Positions 53,107-62,121 of a stretch of DNA of 64,000 nucleotides are shown here, one piece after another (the stretch's first letter is position 1; every line of letters starts with the position of its first letter). The stretch is from CAISKJ01 sp046351555 (GTDB lineage: Bacteria; Myxococcota_A; Polyangia; Polyangiales; Ga0077539): the NCBI GenBank assembly GCA_046351555.1, contig JAXLYI010000023.1:124001-188000 (forward strand). Reading direction: 5' to 3'. The notes below the pieces were generated by a model. The model was not told the origin of the DNA. It saw nothing but the letters and a program-made list of their open reading frames with translations, and searched no databases. A program made the translations under genes and the position numbers.

Positions 53107-53655
53107 GTGCCCGCCGAGAAGAAGAAGCTCCGCGTCGCGACCGCCTCCCTGGCGGGCTGCTTCGGCTGCCACATGTCGATCCTCGACATCGACGAGCGCC
53201 TCACCGCGCTGCTCGAGCTCGTCGAGCTCGACGCCTCGCCGCTCACCGACATCAAGCACCCCGGGGTCTGCGACATCGGCCTCGTCGAGGGCGGCCTCTG
53301 CAACGCCGAGAACGTCCACAAGCTCCGCGAGCTCCGCGCCCGCTGCCGCATCCTCGTGGCCGTCGGCGCGTGCGCCATCAACGGCGGCCTCCCGGCGCAG
53401 CGCAACCACCTCGACGTCCGCGACTGCCTCCAGGCCGTGTACCTCTCGGGCAAGGGGGTCGAGCGCGGCTTCATCCCCAACGACCCCGAGCTCCCGCTGC
53501 CGCTCGCGCAGGTTCACCCGCTCCACGACGTGGTGAAGGTCGACTACTTCCTGCCCGGGTGCCCGCCGCCGGCCGACGCGATCTGGCAGTTTCTCACCGA
53601 CCTCATCGCCGGCCGAACCCCGAGCCTCGGCCACGGGCTCATCCACTACGACTGA
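53107..53655 (+). CDS. hoxY: [NiFe] hydrogenase small subunit HoxY
   Basis: The 182-residue protein has the group 3d small-subunit signature AGCFGCHMSILDIDERL (first proximal-cluster Cys pair), VGACAINGGLPAQRN and FLPGCPPPADAIW, enough for the single proximal [4Fe-4S] cluster. GTG 53107 is preferred because GGAGGA lies seven bases upstream; GTG 53101, which would overlap the hoxU stop, lies directly on that ribosome binding site. It forms the hydrogenase heterodimer with HoxH. Confidence 0.93.
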   Translation: MPAEKKKLRVATASLAGCFGCHMSILDIDERLTALLELVELDASPLTDIKHPGVCDIGLVEGGLCNAENVHKLRELRARCRILVAVGACAINGGLPAQRNHLDVRDCLQAVYLSGKGVERGFIPNDPELPLPLAQVHPLHDVVKVDYFLPGCPPPADAIWQFLTDLIAGRTPSLGHGLIHYD

Positions 53656-53670
53656 CCGAGAGGCGCCCCG

Positions 53671-55146
53671 ATGACCTCACCGCTCGACACCGCCGCGCAC
53701 CCCGAGAAGCTCCGGCGCGTCGTGATCGAACCCGTCTCCCGCGTCGAGGGGCACGGCAAGGTCACCATCCTCCTCGACGAGAACCGCAAGGTCCACCAGG
53801 TGCGGCTTCACATCGTGGAGTTCCGCGGCTTCGAGCGCTTCATCCAGGGGCGGCCCTACTGGGAGGTGCCGGTGATGGTGCAGCGGCTCTGCGGCATCTG
53901 CCCGGTGAGCCACCACCTCGCGGCCTCGAAGGCCCTCGACGCCGTCGTCGGTGCGCGCGAGCTCCCGCCCGCGGCCGAGCGCATCCGCCGGCTGATGCAC
54001 TACGGGCAGATCCTCCAGTCGCACGCGCTCCACTTCTACCACCTGTCGTCGCCCGACCTGCTCTTCGGCTTCGAGAGCGACCCGCAGAAGCGCAACGTGG
54101 TCGGCGTGCTCGCGGCGCACCCCGACGTCGCGCGCCAGGGGATTCTTCTGCGCAAGTTCGGCCAGGAGGTGATCCGCGTCACCGCGGGCAAGAGGGTCCA
54201 CGGCACGGGCTCCGTCCCCGGCGGCGTCAACAAGCCCGTCACCGAGGCCGAGCGCGACGAGCTCCTCGCCGCCCTGCCCGACGTCCTCGCGTGGGCGCGC
54301 GCCGGCGTCGCCCTCGTCGCCGCGCTCCACGACGCCAACCGCGCCCTCTACGACCGCTTCGGCGACGTGCGCTCGAACCTCCTGTCGCTGGTCGGCCGCG
54401 ACGGCGCGCTCGACCTCTACGACGGCGTGCTGCGCGCCCGCGATCCTGACGGCAACGTGCTCTTCGACGGCGTCGCCTGCGCCGAGTACGGCGACCGCCT
54501 CCGCGAGAACGTCCGCTCGTGGAGCTACATGAAGTTCCCCTTCCTCGCGGCGCTGGGCCCCGACGCCGGCTGGTACAAGGTGGGGCCCCTCGCGCGCGTG
54601 CAGAACTGCGACCGAATCCCCACGCCCCTCGCCGATGCCGCGCGCAGAGACTGGCTCGCCGCCTCGCCGGGCGCGCCCGTCCACGCGCCGTTGAGCTTCC
54701 ACCATGCCCGGATGATCGAGCTGCTCCACGCGGCCGAGGTGATCGAGTCGCTCCTCCACGACCCCGCCCTGCTCGGGCGCGAGCTCACCGCGAAGGGCCC
54801 GCGCGCGAGGGAGGGCGTCGGCATCATCGAGGCGCCGCGCGGGACGCTCATCCACCACTACGAGGTCGGCGACGACGACCTCGTCACCATGTGCAACCTC
54901 ATCGTCTCCACCACGCACAACAACCAGGCGATGAACGAGTCGATCCGCGAGGTGGCGCGCCAGTACCTCGACGGCCACGAGCCCACCGAGGGGTTGCTCA
55001 ACCACATCGAGGTCGCCATCCGCGCCTTCGACCCGTGCCTCTCCTGCGCCACCCACGCGCTCGGCCGGATGCCCCTCGCGGTGGACATCATCGACGCCGA
55101 GGGCGCGCTCGTCGAGCGCCTCCAGCGCGACGGCGAGCGTCTCTGA
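53671..55146 (+). CDS. hoxH: [NiFe] hydrogenase large subunit HoxH (group 3d-like)
   Basis: The 491-residue subunit has both nickel-binding motifs: RLCGICPVSHH (Cys74, Cys77) and DPCLSCATH (Cys456, Cys459, His462). The 29 residues after His462 form the C-terminal peptide that an endopeptidase removes after the NiFe(CN)2CO site is inserted. The endopeptidase domain is encoded immediately downstream, fused to HypF. Context with HoxFU and HoxY places it in the NAD(P)-linked bidirectional group, which interconverts H2 and protons with NADH. The ATG at 53671 has GAGAGG upstream. Confidence 0.97.
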   Translation: MTSPLDTAAHPEKLRRVVIEPVSRVEGHGKVTILLDENRKVHQVRLHIVEFRGFERFIQGRPYWEVPVMVQRLCGICPVSHHLAASKALDAVVGARELPPAAERIRRLMHYGQILQSHALHFYHLSSPDLLFGFESDPQKRNVVGVLAAHPDVARQGILLRKFGQEVIRVTAGKRVHGTGSVPGGVNKPVTEAERDELLAALPDVLAWARAGVALVAALHDANRALYDRFGDVRSNLLSLVGRDGALDLYDGVLRARDPDGNVLFDGVACAEYGDRLRENVRSWSYMKFPFLAALGPDAGWYKVGPLARVQNCDRIPTPLADAARRDWLAASPGAPVHAPLSFHHARMIELLHAAEVIESLLHDPALLGRELTAKGPRAREGVGIIEAPRGTLIHHYEVGDDDLVTMCNLIVSTTHNNQAMNESIREVARQYLDGHEPTEGLLNHIEVAIRAFDPCLSCATHALGRMPLAVDIIDAEGALVERLQRDGERL

Positions 55147-55150
55147 CGTC

Positions 55151-57907
55151 GTGCCCGCCCCGCTGCTCGTCGTCGGCGTCGGCAACCCCTCGCGCGGCGA
55201 CGACGCGCTCGGGCCTCTCTTCGTCGAGCGCGCGGCCGAAGTCCTCGCAACCGAAGTGGCCGCGGGGGACGTCGAGTTCCTCACGGATTTCCAGCTCCAG
55301 ATCGAGCACGCGCTCGACCTCGTCGGCCGCGCCCGCGTGGTCTTCGTCGACGCGAGCGTGCGCGCCGCCGCGCCCTTCGAATTCACCCCCGTCGCCGCGC
55401 GCCGTGAGATGACCCACTCGACCCACGCGATGTCCCCCGCGGCCGTGCTCGACGTGTACCGAAGCACGCTCGGCCAGCCCCCCGCGGCGTGGGCCCTCGC
55501 GATCCGCGGCGAGCGCTTCGAACTCGGCGACGCCCTCTCGGACGCCGCCCGCGCGCACCTCGACGCCGCGCTGGCCGCCTTCGTCGCGCGCGAGCGGGAG
55601 GCCACCGAGCCCGTCACCCGCCGCATCGAGCTCGAAGGGACGGTGCAGGGCGTCGGCCTCCGCCCGTGGGTCTGCCGCCTCGCTTGCGAACTCGGGCTCG
55701 ACGGCGCCGTCCGCAACACCGCGCGCGGCGCCCGCATCGACGTCCGCGGCCCACAGCGCGCCCTCGCCGCGCTCCTCGCGGCCCTCCAGCGCGACGCCCC
55801 GCCTGCCGCTCGCGTCCGCTCGCTCCGCGTCACCGAACTCGCGCCCGACGCGCTCCCCGTGGGCGATGGATTCACCATCGCGCCGAGTGAACTCGACGGC
55901 GACGCGGCCCTCTCCCTCCCGCCCGACCTCGCCCTCTGCGGCGACTGCACGCGCGAACTCGACGACCCCGCCAACCGCCGCCACGGCTACGCCTTCGTCA
56001 CCTGCGCGCGCTGCGGCCCGCGCTTCTCGCTCGCGCGCGAGCTCCCCTACGACCGAGCCGCCACCACGATGGACGCCTTCACGCCCTGCGCGACGTGCCG
56101 GCGCGAGTACGACGACGTCGACGACCGACGCTTCCACGCGCAGACCGTCGCCTGCGCCGCGTGCGGCCCGCGCGTCTGGCTCGCCGACGCGACGGGAGCC
56201 GAGCTCGCATCCGCCGACCCCGTCGCCAAAGCCGCGGCGAGGCTGCGCGCGGGGGAGATCCTCGCGGTGCAGGGCCTCGGCGCCTTCCACCTCGTGTGCG
56301 ACGCGACCGACGCCCGCGCCGTCGCCGAGCTCCGCCGCCGCAAGCGCCGCGACACCCAGCCCTTCGCCGTGATGGTCGCCGACGAGGCCGCGGCCGACGC
56401 GCTCGCCCTCCTCGACGACGTCGCGCGCGAAGCGCTCCGCTCACCCGCCCGGCCCATCGTCCTGGCGCCCTCCCGCGACGGCGCGCTGCCCCCCGCGGTG
56501 AACGGCCCCTCACAGCGCACGGGGCTGCTCCTCCCGTACACGCCGCTGCATCACCTGCTGGTCGCGCGCGTCGGGCAGCCGCTGGTGGTCACCTCGGGCA
56601 ACCCGAGCGGCGGCCCCGCGGCCATCACGCACGACGAAGCGCTCACCGCGCTCGCGTCCATCGCCGACGTCTTCGTGCTCCACGACCGCCCCATCGCGCG
56701 CCGCGTCGAGGACTCGGTGGTCGACGCGCGGGGGCCAACCATCCTCCGCCGAGCGCGGGGCTTCGCGCCGACGCCCATCCGCCTTCCCTTCGCGTCGCGC
56801 GAGCCGATCGTGGCCGTCGGCGGGCACCAGAAGAACACCGCCTGCGTCGTCGTCGGCGACCTCGCGTACCTCACGCCCCACCTCGGCGACCTCGGCACCG
56901 AGGAGAGCGAACATGCCTGGGCGCGCGAGCTCGACGGCTTCGAACGTCTCCTCGGCGTGCGGCCCGCGGTGGTGGCGCACGACCTCCACCCCGACTACGC
57001 CACCACGCGCCACGCCGTCTCCCGCAAGGCTTCGCGATGCGTCGGCGTCCAGCACCACGCGGCGCACGTGTGGGCCGCCATCGCCGAACTCCACCTCGAC
57101 GAGCCCGTCGTCGGCGTCGCCTTCGACGGCACCGGCTGGGGCCCCGACGGAACCTCCTGGGGCGGTGAGATCCTCCTCGTCGACGGCGCCCGCTGGCGCC
57201 GCGTGGCCTCGCTCCGACCGCTCGCGCTGCCCGGCGGGGAGCGGGCGATCCGCGAGGTGTGGCGGCCTGCGCTCGCCGCGCTTGTCGACGCCTTCGGCCG
57301 CGACGAGGGCCTCGCGCTCTCCCAACGGTTCAGGGCCTTCGACGACGTCCCCGAAGCATCACGCGCGACCGTCGCCCGGATGATCGCGTCGGGCGTCTCC
57401 ACCCCCCGCGCGCACGGCCTGGGGCGCTGGTTCGACGCGCTCGGGGCGCTCGCGCTGGGCGTGTCGCGGGCGGGCTTCGACGGTCACGTCGCGATCGCCC
57501 TGGAAGAATGCGCCGACCCGGCGGAGACCCACACATGGCCCGTCGCGCCGCCCGAGCTCTCTCTCGACGGGGACTTCGGCGAGGCCCACGAGGTCGACCT
57601 CCGCCCGGCGGTTCGTTCGGCAGTGAACGAGCTCCTGGCGGGCGTCGCGGCGGGGGCGGTGGCGGCGCGCTTCCACGATACGGTGGTGGCGGTGACGGCG
57701 GCGACGGTGGCGCGCGCGCTGGCGGTCACCGGGCTGCGTCGGGTCGTGCTATCGGGGGGCTGCATGCAGAACCGCCTCCTCTCGAATGGGCTCACCCGGC
57801 GCCTCGGCGAGGGCCGCGTCGCGATGGCGCGCGAGGTGCCGGTCAACGACGGCGGGCTCTCGCTCGGGCAGGCGTGGGCCGCGGCGCTCTCGCTCGAGGA
57901 GGCGTAG
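55151..57907 (+). CDS. hypF: Fusion of hydrogenase maturation endopeptidase (HoxW/HyaD type) with HypF carbamoyltransferase
   Basis: The 918-residue protein carries two maturation enzymes. Residues 1-150 are a M52-type endopeptidase: VVGVGNPSRGDDALG with Asp18, FVDAS with Asp67 and a THSTHAMSP with His92 are the expected nickel-sensing residues. Residues 155 onward are a complete HypF: acylphosphatase domain (TVQGVGLRPWVCRLA), two zinc fingers (Cys263/266/285/288 and Cys313/316/335/338), a YrdC-like domain (LAVQGLGAFHLVCDATD) and the carbamoyltransferase domain (VAHDLHPDYATTRHA, VQHHAAHVWAA). The HypF part alone (about 765 aa) is of normal length. It joins the first step, cyanide ligand supply, with the last step, HoxH cleavage. 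No separate hoxW is present in the operon. Start GTG 55151. Confidence 0.92.
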   Translation: MPAPLLVVGVGNPSRGDDALGPLFVERAAEVLATEVAAGDVEFLTDFQLQIEHALDLVGRARVVFVDASVRAAAPFEFTPVAARREMTHSTHAMSPAAVLDVYRSTLGQPPAAWALAIRGERFELGDALSDAARAHLDAALAAFVAREREATEPVTRRIELEGTVQGVGLRPWVCRLACELGLDGAVRNTARGARIDVRGPQRALAALLAALQRDAPPAARVRSLRVTELAPDALPVGDGFTIAPSELDGDAALSLPPDLALCGDCTRELDDPANRRHGYAFVTCARCGPRFSLARELPYDRAATTMDAFTPCATCRREYDDVDDRRFHAQTVACAACGPRVWLADATGAELASADPVAKAAARLRAGEILAVQGLGAFHLVCDATDARAVAELRRRKRRDTQPFAVMVADEAAADALALLDDVAREALRSPARPIVLAPSRDGALPPAVNGPSQRTGLLLPYTPLHHLLVARVGQPLVVTSGNPSGGPAAITHDEALTALASIADVFVLHDRPIARRVEDSVVDARGPTILRRARGFAPTPIRLPFASREPIVAVGGHQKNTACVVVGDLAYLTPHLGDLGTEESEHAWARELDGFERLLGVRPAVVAHDLHPDYATTRHAVSRKASRCVGVQHHAAHVWAAIAELHLDEPVVGVAFDGTGWGPDGTSWGGEILLVDGARWRRVASLRPLALPGGERAIREVWRPALAALVDAFGRDEGLALSQRFRAFDDVPEASRATVARMIASGVSTPRAHGLGRWFDALGALALGVSRAGFDGHVAIALEECADPAETHTWPVAPPELSLDGDFGEAHEVDLRPAVRSAVNELLAGVAAGAVAARFHDTVVAVTAATVARALAVTGLRRVVLSGGCMQNRLLSNGLTRRLGEGRVAMAREVPVNDGGLSLGQAWAAALSLEEA

Positions 57908-57912
57908 GCGCG

Positions 57913-58152
57913 ATGTGCCTCGGGGTGCCGGGCCGCGTGCTCGAAATCGACGGCGAGACCGCGGTGGTGGACTTCGGTGGCGTCCGCCGCAAGGTCGCGC
58001 TCGACGTCGTCGACGAGCCCGTCACCGTGGGCGACCACGTGCTCGTCCACGTGGGCTTCGCGATCCGCCGCATCGCGCCCGAAGACCTCGCGGAGACCCT
58101 CGCCTTCTTCGCCGCGATGGCCCGCGACGGCGCCGAGGAGGCCGGGCCGTGA
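57913..58152 (+). CDS. hypC: Hydrogenase assembly chaperone HypC
   Basis: The 79-residue protein starts MCLGVPGRVLEIDG, with the essential Cys2, and has the HypC/HupF beta-barrel pattern (VGDHVLVHVGFAIRRI). It carries the Fe(CN)2CO unit with HypD and binds the HoxH precursor. It begins five bases after the fusion gene; its TGA overlaps the hypD GTG. Confidence 0.96.
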   Translation: MCLGVPGRVLEIDGETAVVDFGGVRRKVALDVVDEPVTVGDHVLVHVGFAIRRIAPEDLAETLAFFAAMARDGAEEAGP

Positions 58153-59264
58153 GCACCAGCGGGCGGGTCGAGTTCCGCGACGTGGCGCGCGGGAAGGCGC
58201 TGCAGGCGAGGCTCGAACGGGCGGTGGCGCGCGCGGGACGTCCGGTCACCGTGATGCACGTCTGCGGCAGCCACGAGCAGGCGATCGCGCGCTACGGGCT
58301 TCGCGCGAACTTCCCGCCCGACCTCCGCGTGCAGATGGGCCCCGGGTGCCCCGTCTGCGTGACCGACACGCCCGACATCGACGCCTGCGTCGCGCTCGCG
58401 CGCCGCGGGGTTCGCGTCCTCACCTACGGCGACATGCTCCGCGTGCCGGGCGGCGCGGCCTCACTCGACGACGCGCGGGCCGCGGGCGCGCGGGTCGACG
58501 TCATCTACGCCGCCACGCAGGCCGTCGAGATCGCCCGCGCGAGCGACGAGCCCGTGGTCTTCTTCGCGACGGGCTTCGAGACCACCGCGGTCGCGACGGC
58601 CGTCCTCCTGCGCGACCCACCGCCCAACCTCTTCGTCCTCTCGGCGCACAAGTGGGTCCCCGCGGCGATGGAGGCGGTGGCGCGCGCGCCCGACGCGGCG
58701 GTGGAGGGCTACCTCGCGGCCGGCCACGCGGCCACCGTCACGGGTTACGGCCTCTTCGAGCCCTTCGTCGCAGCCCACGGGAAGCCCGTCGTGGTCGCGG
58801 GCTTCGAGCCCCTCGACCTCCTCGCGGGCCTCGCCCTGCTGGTCGAACACGTGGCCGACGGGCGCGCCGAGGTGGTCAACGCCTTCCCGCGGTGCGTCAC
58901 GCGCGACGGCAACGCCCGCGCGCTCGCGGCGCTCTGGAAGGTGTTCGAAGCGGGCGACGGCGACTGGCGCGGCATCGCCCACGTGCCCGGCGGCGAGCTC
59001 CGGCTGCGGCCCGCGTTCGCCGCGCACGACGCCCGGGTCCGCTTCGCGGCAGAGCTCGCCGACGCGCCCGCGGTGGAGCCCCGCGCCGACGCCGCGCAGT
59101 GCCGCTGCGGCGCGATCATGACGGGTCGGCTCGCGCCCACCGACTGCGCGCTCTTCGGGCGCGAGTGCCGGCCCGAGGCGCCGGTGGGCGCGTGCATGGT
59201 GAGCACCGAGGGCGCGTGCCGCATCTGGCTCGAACACGGCCTCCGCGCGGGGGCCTCGACGTGA
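58149..59264 (+). CDS. hypD: Hydrogenase iron-site assembly protein HypD
   Basis: The 371-residue protein has all HypD cysteine motifs: MHVCGSHE, MGPGCPVCVTD, FFATGFETTA and, near the C-terminus, the [4Fe-4S] cysteines in CRCGAIMTG...DCALFGREC...GACMVS. It assembles the Fe(CN)2CO centre with HypC. GTG 58149 is chosen for the overlap with the hypC stop and the family length. It overlaps hypE by four bases. Confidence 0.97.
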   Translation: MSTSGRVEFRDVARGKALQARLERAVARAGRPVTVMHVCGSHEQAIARYGLRANFPPDLRVQMGPGCPVCVTDTPDIDACVALARRGVRVLTYGDMLRVPGGAASLDDARAAGARVDVIYAATQAVEIARASDEPVVFFATGFETTAVATAVLLRDPPPNLFVLSAHKWVPAAMEAVARAPDAAVEGYLAAGHAATVTGYGLFEPFVAAHGKPVVVAGFEPLDLLAGLALLVEHVADGRAEVVNAFPRCVTRDGNARALAALWKVFEAGDGDWRGIAHVPGGELRLRPAFAAHDARVRFAAELADAPAVEPRADAAQCRCGAIMTGRLAPTDCALFGRECRPEAPVGACMVSTEGACRIWLEHGLRAGAST

Positions 59265-60271
59265 GCGACGACGACGTCGTGAGGCTCGCGCACGGCGCGG
59301 GCGGGCGGGCGATGCGCGCGCTCATCGAGTCGGTGTTCCTCGATGGGGTGGGCGACCCGGAGGCGCGGGCGATGGGCGACGGCGCGGCCATCCCGCTCGG
59401 AGAGCGCTGGCTCGTGCTCACCGCCGACGCGCACGTGGTGGCGCCGGCGTTCTTCCCGGGCGGCGACATCGGGCGGCTGGCGGTGTCGGGCGTGGTCAAC
59501 GACCTCGCGGTGATGGGCGCGTGCGACGTGCTCGCCCTCACCTCCTGCGTCGTCGTCGAGGAGGGCTTCCCCGTCGAGTCGCTCCGGCGCATCCACGCCT
59601 CGATGCAGGCCGCGTGTCGCGAGGCGAACACCCGCGTGATCACGGGCGACACCAAGGTGATGCGCAAGGGCGAGGTCGACGGCGTGGTGCTCTCGACCAG
59701 CGGCGTCGGGCTCGCCGACCGCGTGGTGCGCGATTCGGGGCTCCGCGCGGGCGACGTCGTGGTGGTCACCGGCACGCTCGGCGACCACGGCCTCGCGGTG
59801 CTGAGCGCGCGCCACGGGCTCGGGCTAGAAGGCGACCTGCGCTCCGACGTGGCGCCGCTCAACGGGCTCATTCGCGAGGCTCTTCGTGTCGCCGGCGACG
59901 GCCTCCACGCGATGAAGGACCCGACACGCGGCGGCGTGACCAGCGCGCTCACGGAGATGGCCGAGAAGGCCGGCGTGTCGGTGGTGCTCGACGAGGCCGC
60001 GCTCCCGCTGAGCGACGCGGGGCGCGCGGCGGCCGAGCTCCTCGGGGTCGACCCGCTGGCAGTCGCCAACGAGGGCAAGGCGCTCCTCGGCGTGGCACCC
60101 GACGCGCTCGATGCGGTGCTCACGGCGCTCCGCGCGCACCCGCTGGGGAAGCGGGCGGCGTGCATCGGGCGCGTGGTCGAGGGCCCGCGCGGTGCGGTGC
60201 TGCTCGACACGGGCTTCGGCACCCGCCGGCTCGTCGAGCGCGACGGCGACCCCCTCCCGAGGATCTGCTGA
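59261..60271 (+). CDS. hypE: Hydrogenase maturation factor HypE
   Basis: The 336-residue protein has the PurM-like fold pattern (MGDGAAIPLGERW, GDIGRLAVSGVVNDLAVMGA, MKDPTRGGVTSALTEMA) and ends in PRIC. That C-terminal cysteine receives the carbamoyl group from HypF and is dehydrated to thiocyanate, the source of the cyanide ligands. The GTG start overlaps the hypD stop. Confidence 0.97.
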   Translation: MSDDDVVRLAHGAGGRAMRALIESVFLDGVGDPEARAMGDGAAIPLGERWLVLTADAHVVAPAFFPGGDIGRLAVSGVVNDLAVMGACDVLALTSCVVVEEGFPVESLRRIHASMQAACREANTRVITGDTKVMRKGEVDGVVLSTSGVGLADRVVRDSGLRAGDVVVVTGTLGDHGLAVLSARHGLGLEGDLRSDVAPLNGLIREALRVAGDGLHAMKDPTRGGVTSALTEMAEKAGVSVVLDEAALPLSDAGRAAAELLGVDPLAVANEGKALLGVAPDALDAVLTALRAHPLGKRAACIGRVVEGPRGAVLLDTGFGTRRLVERDGDPLPRIC

Positions 60272-60274
60272 GCC

Positions 60275-60622
60275 ATGCACGAAGCGTCGCTCGTCGAGGC
60301 CCTCTTCGACCAGGTCGACCGCGCGATCGGGGCGCACCCGCCCGCGGCCGTGGGCGAGCTCACCGTCCGCATCGGCGCGCTGGCGGGCGTCGAAACAGTG
60401 CTCTTCCGCACGGCCTTCGAAGCACTGCGGGGCGGCCGGGGCTACGGCGCCGCGACCCTCGTGGTGGACGAGGCGCGCGCGTCGTGGCGCTGCGCGGACT
60501 GCGGCGGCGCGGTGCCCGAGGGGGCGGTGCTGGCGTGCGCGAAGTGCGGCGGGCGCGTGACGCTCGCGGCGGGCGGGGAGATCATCCTGGCGAGGGTCGA
60601 GCTCGAGGTGAGCGATGTGTGA
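60275..60622 (+). CDS. hypA: Hydrogenase nickel incorporation protein HypA
   Basis: The 115-residue protein begins MHEASLVEALFDQV, where Met-His-Glu forms the nickel site. It has a zinc finger with two CxxC pairs (RCADCGG and ACAKCGG). It hands nickel to the HoxH precursor together with HypB. It ends inside the hypB start (eight-base overlap). Confidence 0.95.
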   Translation: MHEASLVEALFDQVDRAIGAHPPAAVGELTVRIGALAGVETVLFRTAFEALRGGRGYGAATLVVDEARASWRCADCGGAVPEGAVLACAKCGGRVTLAAGGEIILARVELEVSDV

Positions 60623-61331
60623 CGTGTGCGGGTGCGGCGACCGCCGCAAGGTGTCGATCGACGTTCACGCTTCGCTGCTGGCGGGCAACGACCGCGAGGC
60701 GGCCCACCTGCGCGAGCACTTCGTCGCCGCGGGTGTCCTCGCGGTCAACGTGATGGGATCGCCCGGTGCGGGCAAGACGGCCCTCCTCGAAGCGACGGCG
60801 CGCGCGCTCCACGGGCGCCTGCGGCTCGCGGCGGTGAGCGGCGACCTCGCCACCGAGCTCGACGCCGAGCGGCTCGCGCGGGCGGGGGTTCCGTCGGCGA
60901 CGATCACGACGGGCTCGGCGTGCCACCTCGACGCGTCGATGGTGCACGACGCGCTGCACGCCCCCGCGCTCGCGGCGGCGGTGTCGGCCTGCGACCTCTT
61001 CTTCATCGAGAACGTCGGCAACCTCGTGTGCCCCGCCGTGTACGACCTCGGCCAGGGCGCCAGCGTGGTGCTCCTCTCGGTGACCGAGGGGGTCGACAAG
61101 CCGCTCAAGTACCCGGTGATGTTCCGCAAGGCCGACCTCGTGGTGCTCACCAAGGCCGACCTCCTGCCGCACCTGCCGGGCGTCTCCGTCGACGCGGTGC
61201 GGGCCAACGTCGCGCGCGTGATGCCCTCGGCGCGGGTGATCGAGACCTCCGCGGTGACGGGACAGGGCGTCGACGAGTTCGTCGTGTGGTTGGAGGCCCA
61301 TCGGCCGCGCCGCGAGGGCCGACCCGCCTGA
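60615..61331 (+). CDS. hypB: Hydrogenase nickel incorporation GTPase HypB
   Basis: The 238-residue GTPase starts MCDVCGCGDRRKV, a C-x2-CGC nickel motif as in E. coli HypB, but has no His-rich storage stretch. The G-domain shows GSPGAGKTALLE (Walker A), SGDLATELDAERL, IENVGNLVCPA and LTKADL. It is the last gene of the hydrogenase operon; the next gene is convergent 25 bases on. Confidence 0.96.
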   Translation: MCDVCGCGDRRKVSIDVHASLLAGNDREAAHLREHFVAAGVLAVNVMGSPGAGKTALLEATARALHGRLRLAAVSGDLATELDAERLARAGVPSATITTGSACHLDASMVHDALHAPALAAAVSACDLFFIENVGNLVCPAVYDLGQGASVVLLSVTEGVDKPLKYPVMFRKADLVVLTKADLLPHLPGVSVDAVRANVARVMPSARVIETSAVTGQGVDEFVVWLEAHRPRREGRPA

Positions 61332-61356
61332 GCGCTGTGCGGCCTGTGAGCGCCCG

Positions 61357-62121
61357 TCACCCGAAGCGCGCCGTCGCCTCCGCGTAGCTCATGTGCGGCG
61401 CCACGATCGCCCCGCCGTCGCGCTCCGCCACCGTCGGGTCGAGGTACACGCGCCCCCGCTCCGCCGCGCCGAAGCGCCCGCTCGCGGGGACCTCGACGCT
61501 CACGTTCATCAGCAGCGCGCCCGACGCGCCCGCGCGCAGCCAGTGGACGTTGTCGCGCGCGTCGGAGATCGTCGTGCAGTCTCCCGGCGCGAGCCCGCGG
61601 TCGACGGTCGGCGTGAGCAGCGAGCGCCCCGGCGGCCCCGCGCTGCGGTCGTAGTGAACCATCCGCCCCTCACCGCGCAGCATCACGAACGCCGACGCGA
61701 TGCTCACGTGCCCATGAGGCACCACCGCCCGCCCCGCGCCCACGGTGAACAACCGCCGCCGAAACGACAGCGCCTCCCGCGCCGCCACGCCCGCGGGCGG
61801 ACGCATCACCTCCACCCGCGCGCCCAGCGGCGGCCCCACACGCGCCGCCGCGGCCAGACGCTCCGGCGGCAGCGACGCCATCAGCTCCGCCACCCCCAGC
61901 GCGCGAACCGCCTCCTCCACGCGCTCCTGCCACACCGCGGGCTCACGCGTGCCATCGCGCGCTTCTGCGCACAGCCGCGCGAGCTGCGCCCACCACGCCC
62001 GCCCGCGCGCGTCGCCCTGCGCCAGCGCTTCACCCCCGCGCGCCAGCGCCGCGAGCGAGGCCCACACCCACGCGCCGAGCATGTGCTCGATCGCCGCGCG
62101 GCGCGTGAGCCCATCACTCAC
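61357..62121 (-). CDS. Exported cupin-like protein, unknown
   Basis: The 254-residue protein starts GTG 62121 overlapping the stop of the upstream methyltransferase gene. It has a Tat-like N-terminus (LTRRAAIEHMLGAWVWASLAAL), so export is possible, though the signal is not strong. The C-terminal half resembles a cupin: VVPHGHVSIASAFVMLRGEGRMVHYD for the first His motif and SDARDNVHWLRAG for the second. Such folds are often dioxygenases or isomerases; the metal residues would be His in HGH and HW. I do not recognise a specific enzyme. Confidence 0.65.
   Translation of the reverse strand: MSDGLTRRAAIEHMLGAWVWASLAALARGGEALAQGDARGRAWWAQLARLCAEARDGTREPAVWQERVEEAVRALGVAELMASLPPERLAAAARVGPPLGARVEVMRPPAGVAAREALSFRRRLFTVGAGRAVVPHGHVSIASAFVMLRGEGRMVHYDRSAGPPGRSLLTPTVDRGLAPGDCTTISDARDNVHWLRAGASGALLMNVSVEVPASGRFGAAERGRVYLDPTVAERDGGAIVAPHMSYAEATARFG

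Noticed and set aside
53677..55974. 765-codon minus-strand open frame opposite hoxH
   Set aside because: hoxH has all family motifs on the plus strand; the minus frame has no recognisable domain and mirrors its codon bias.
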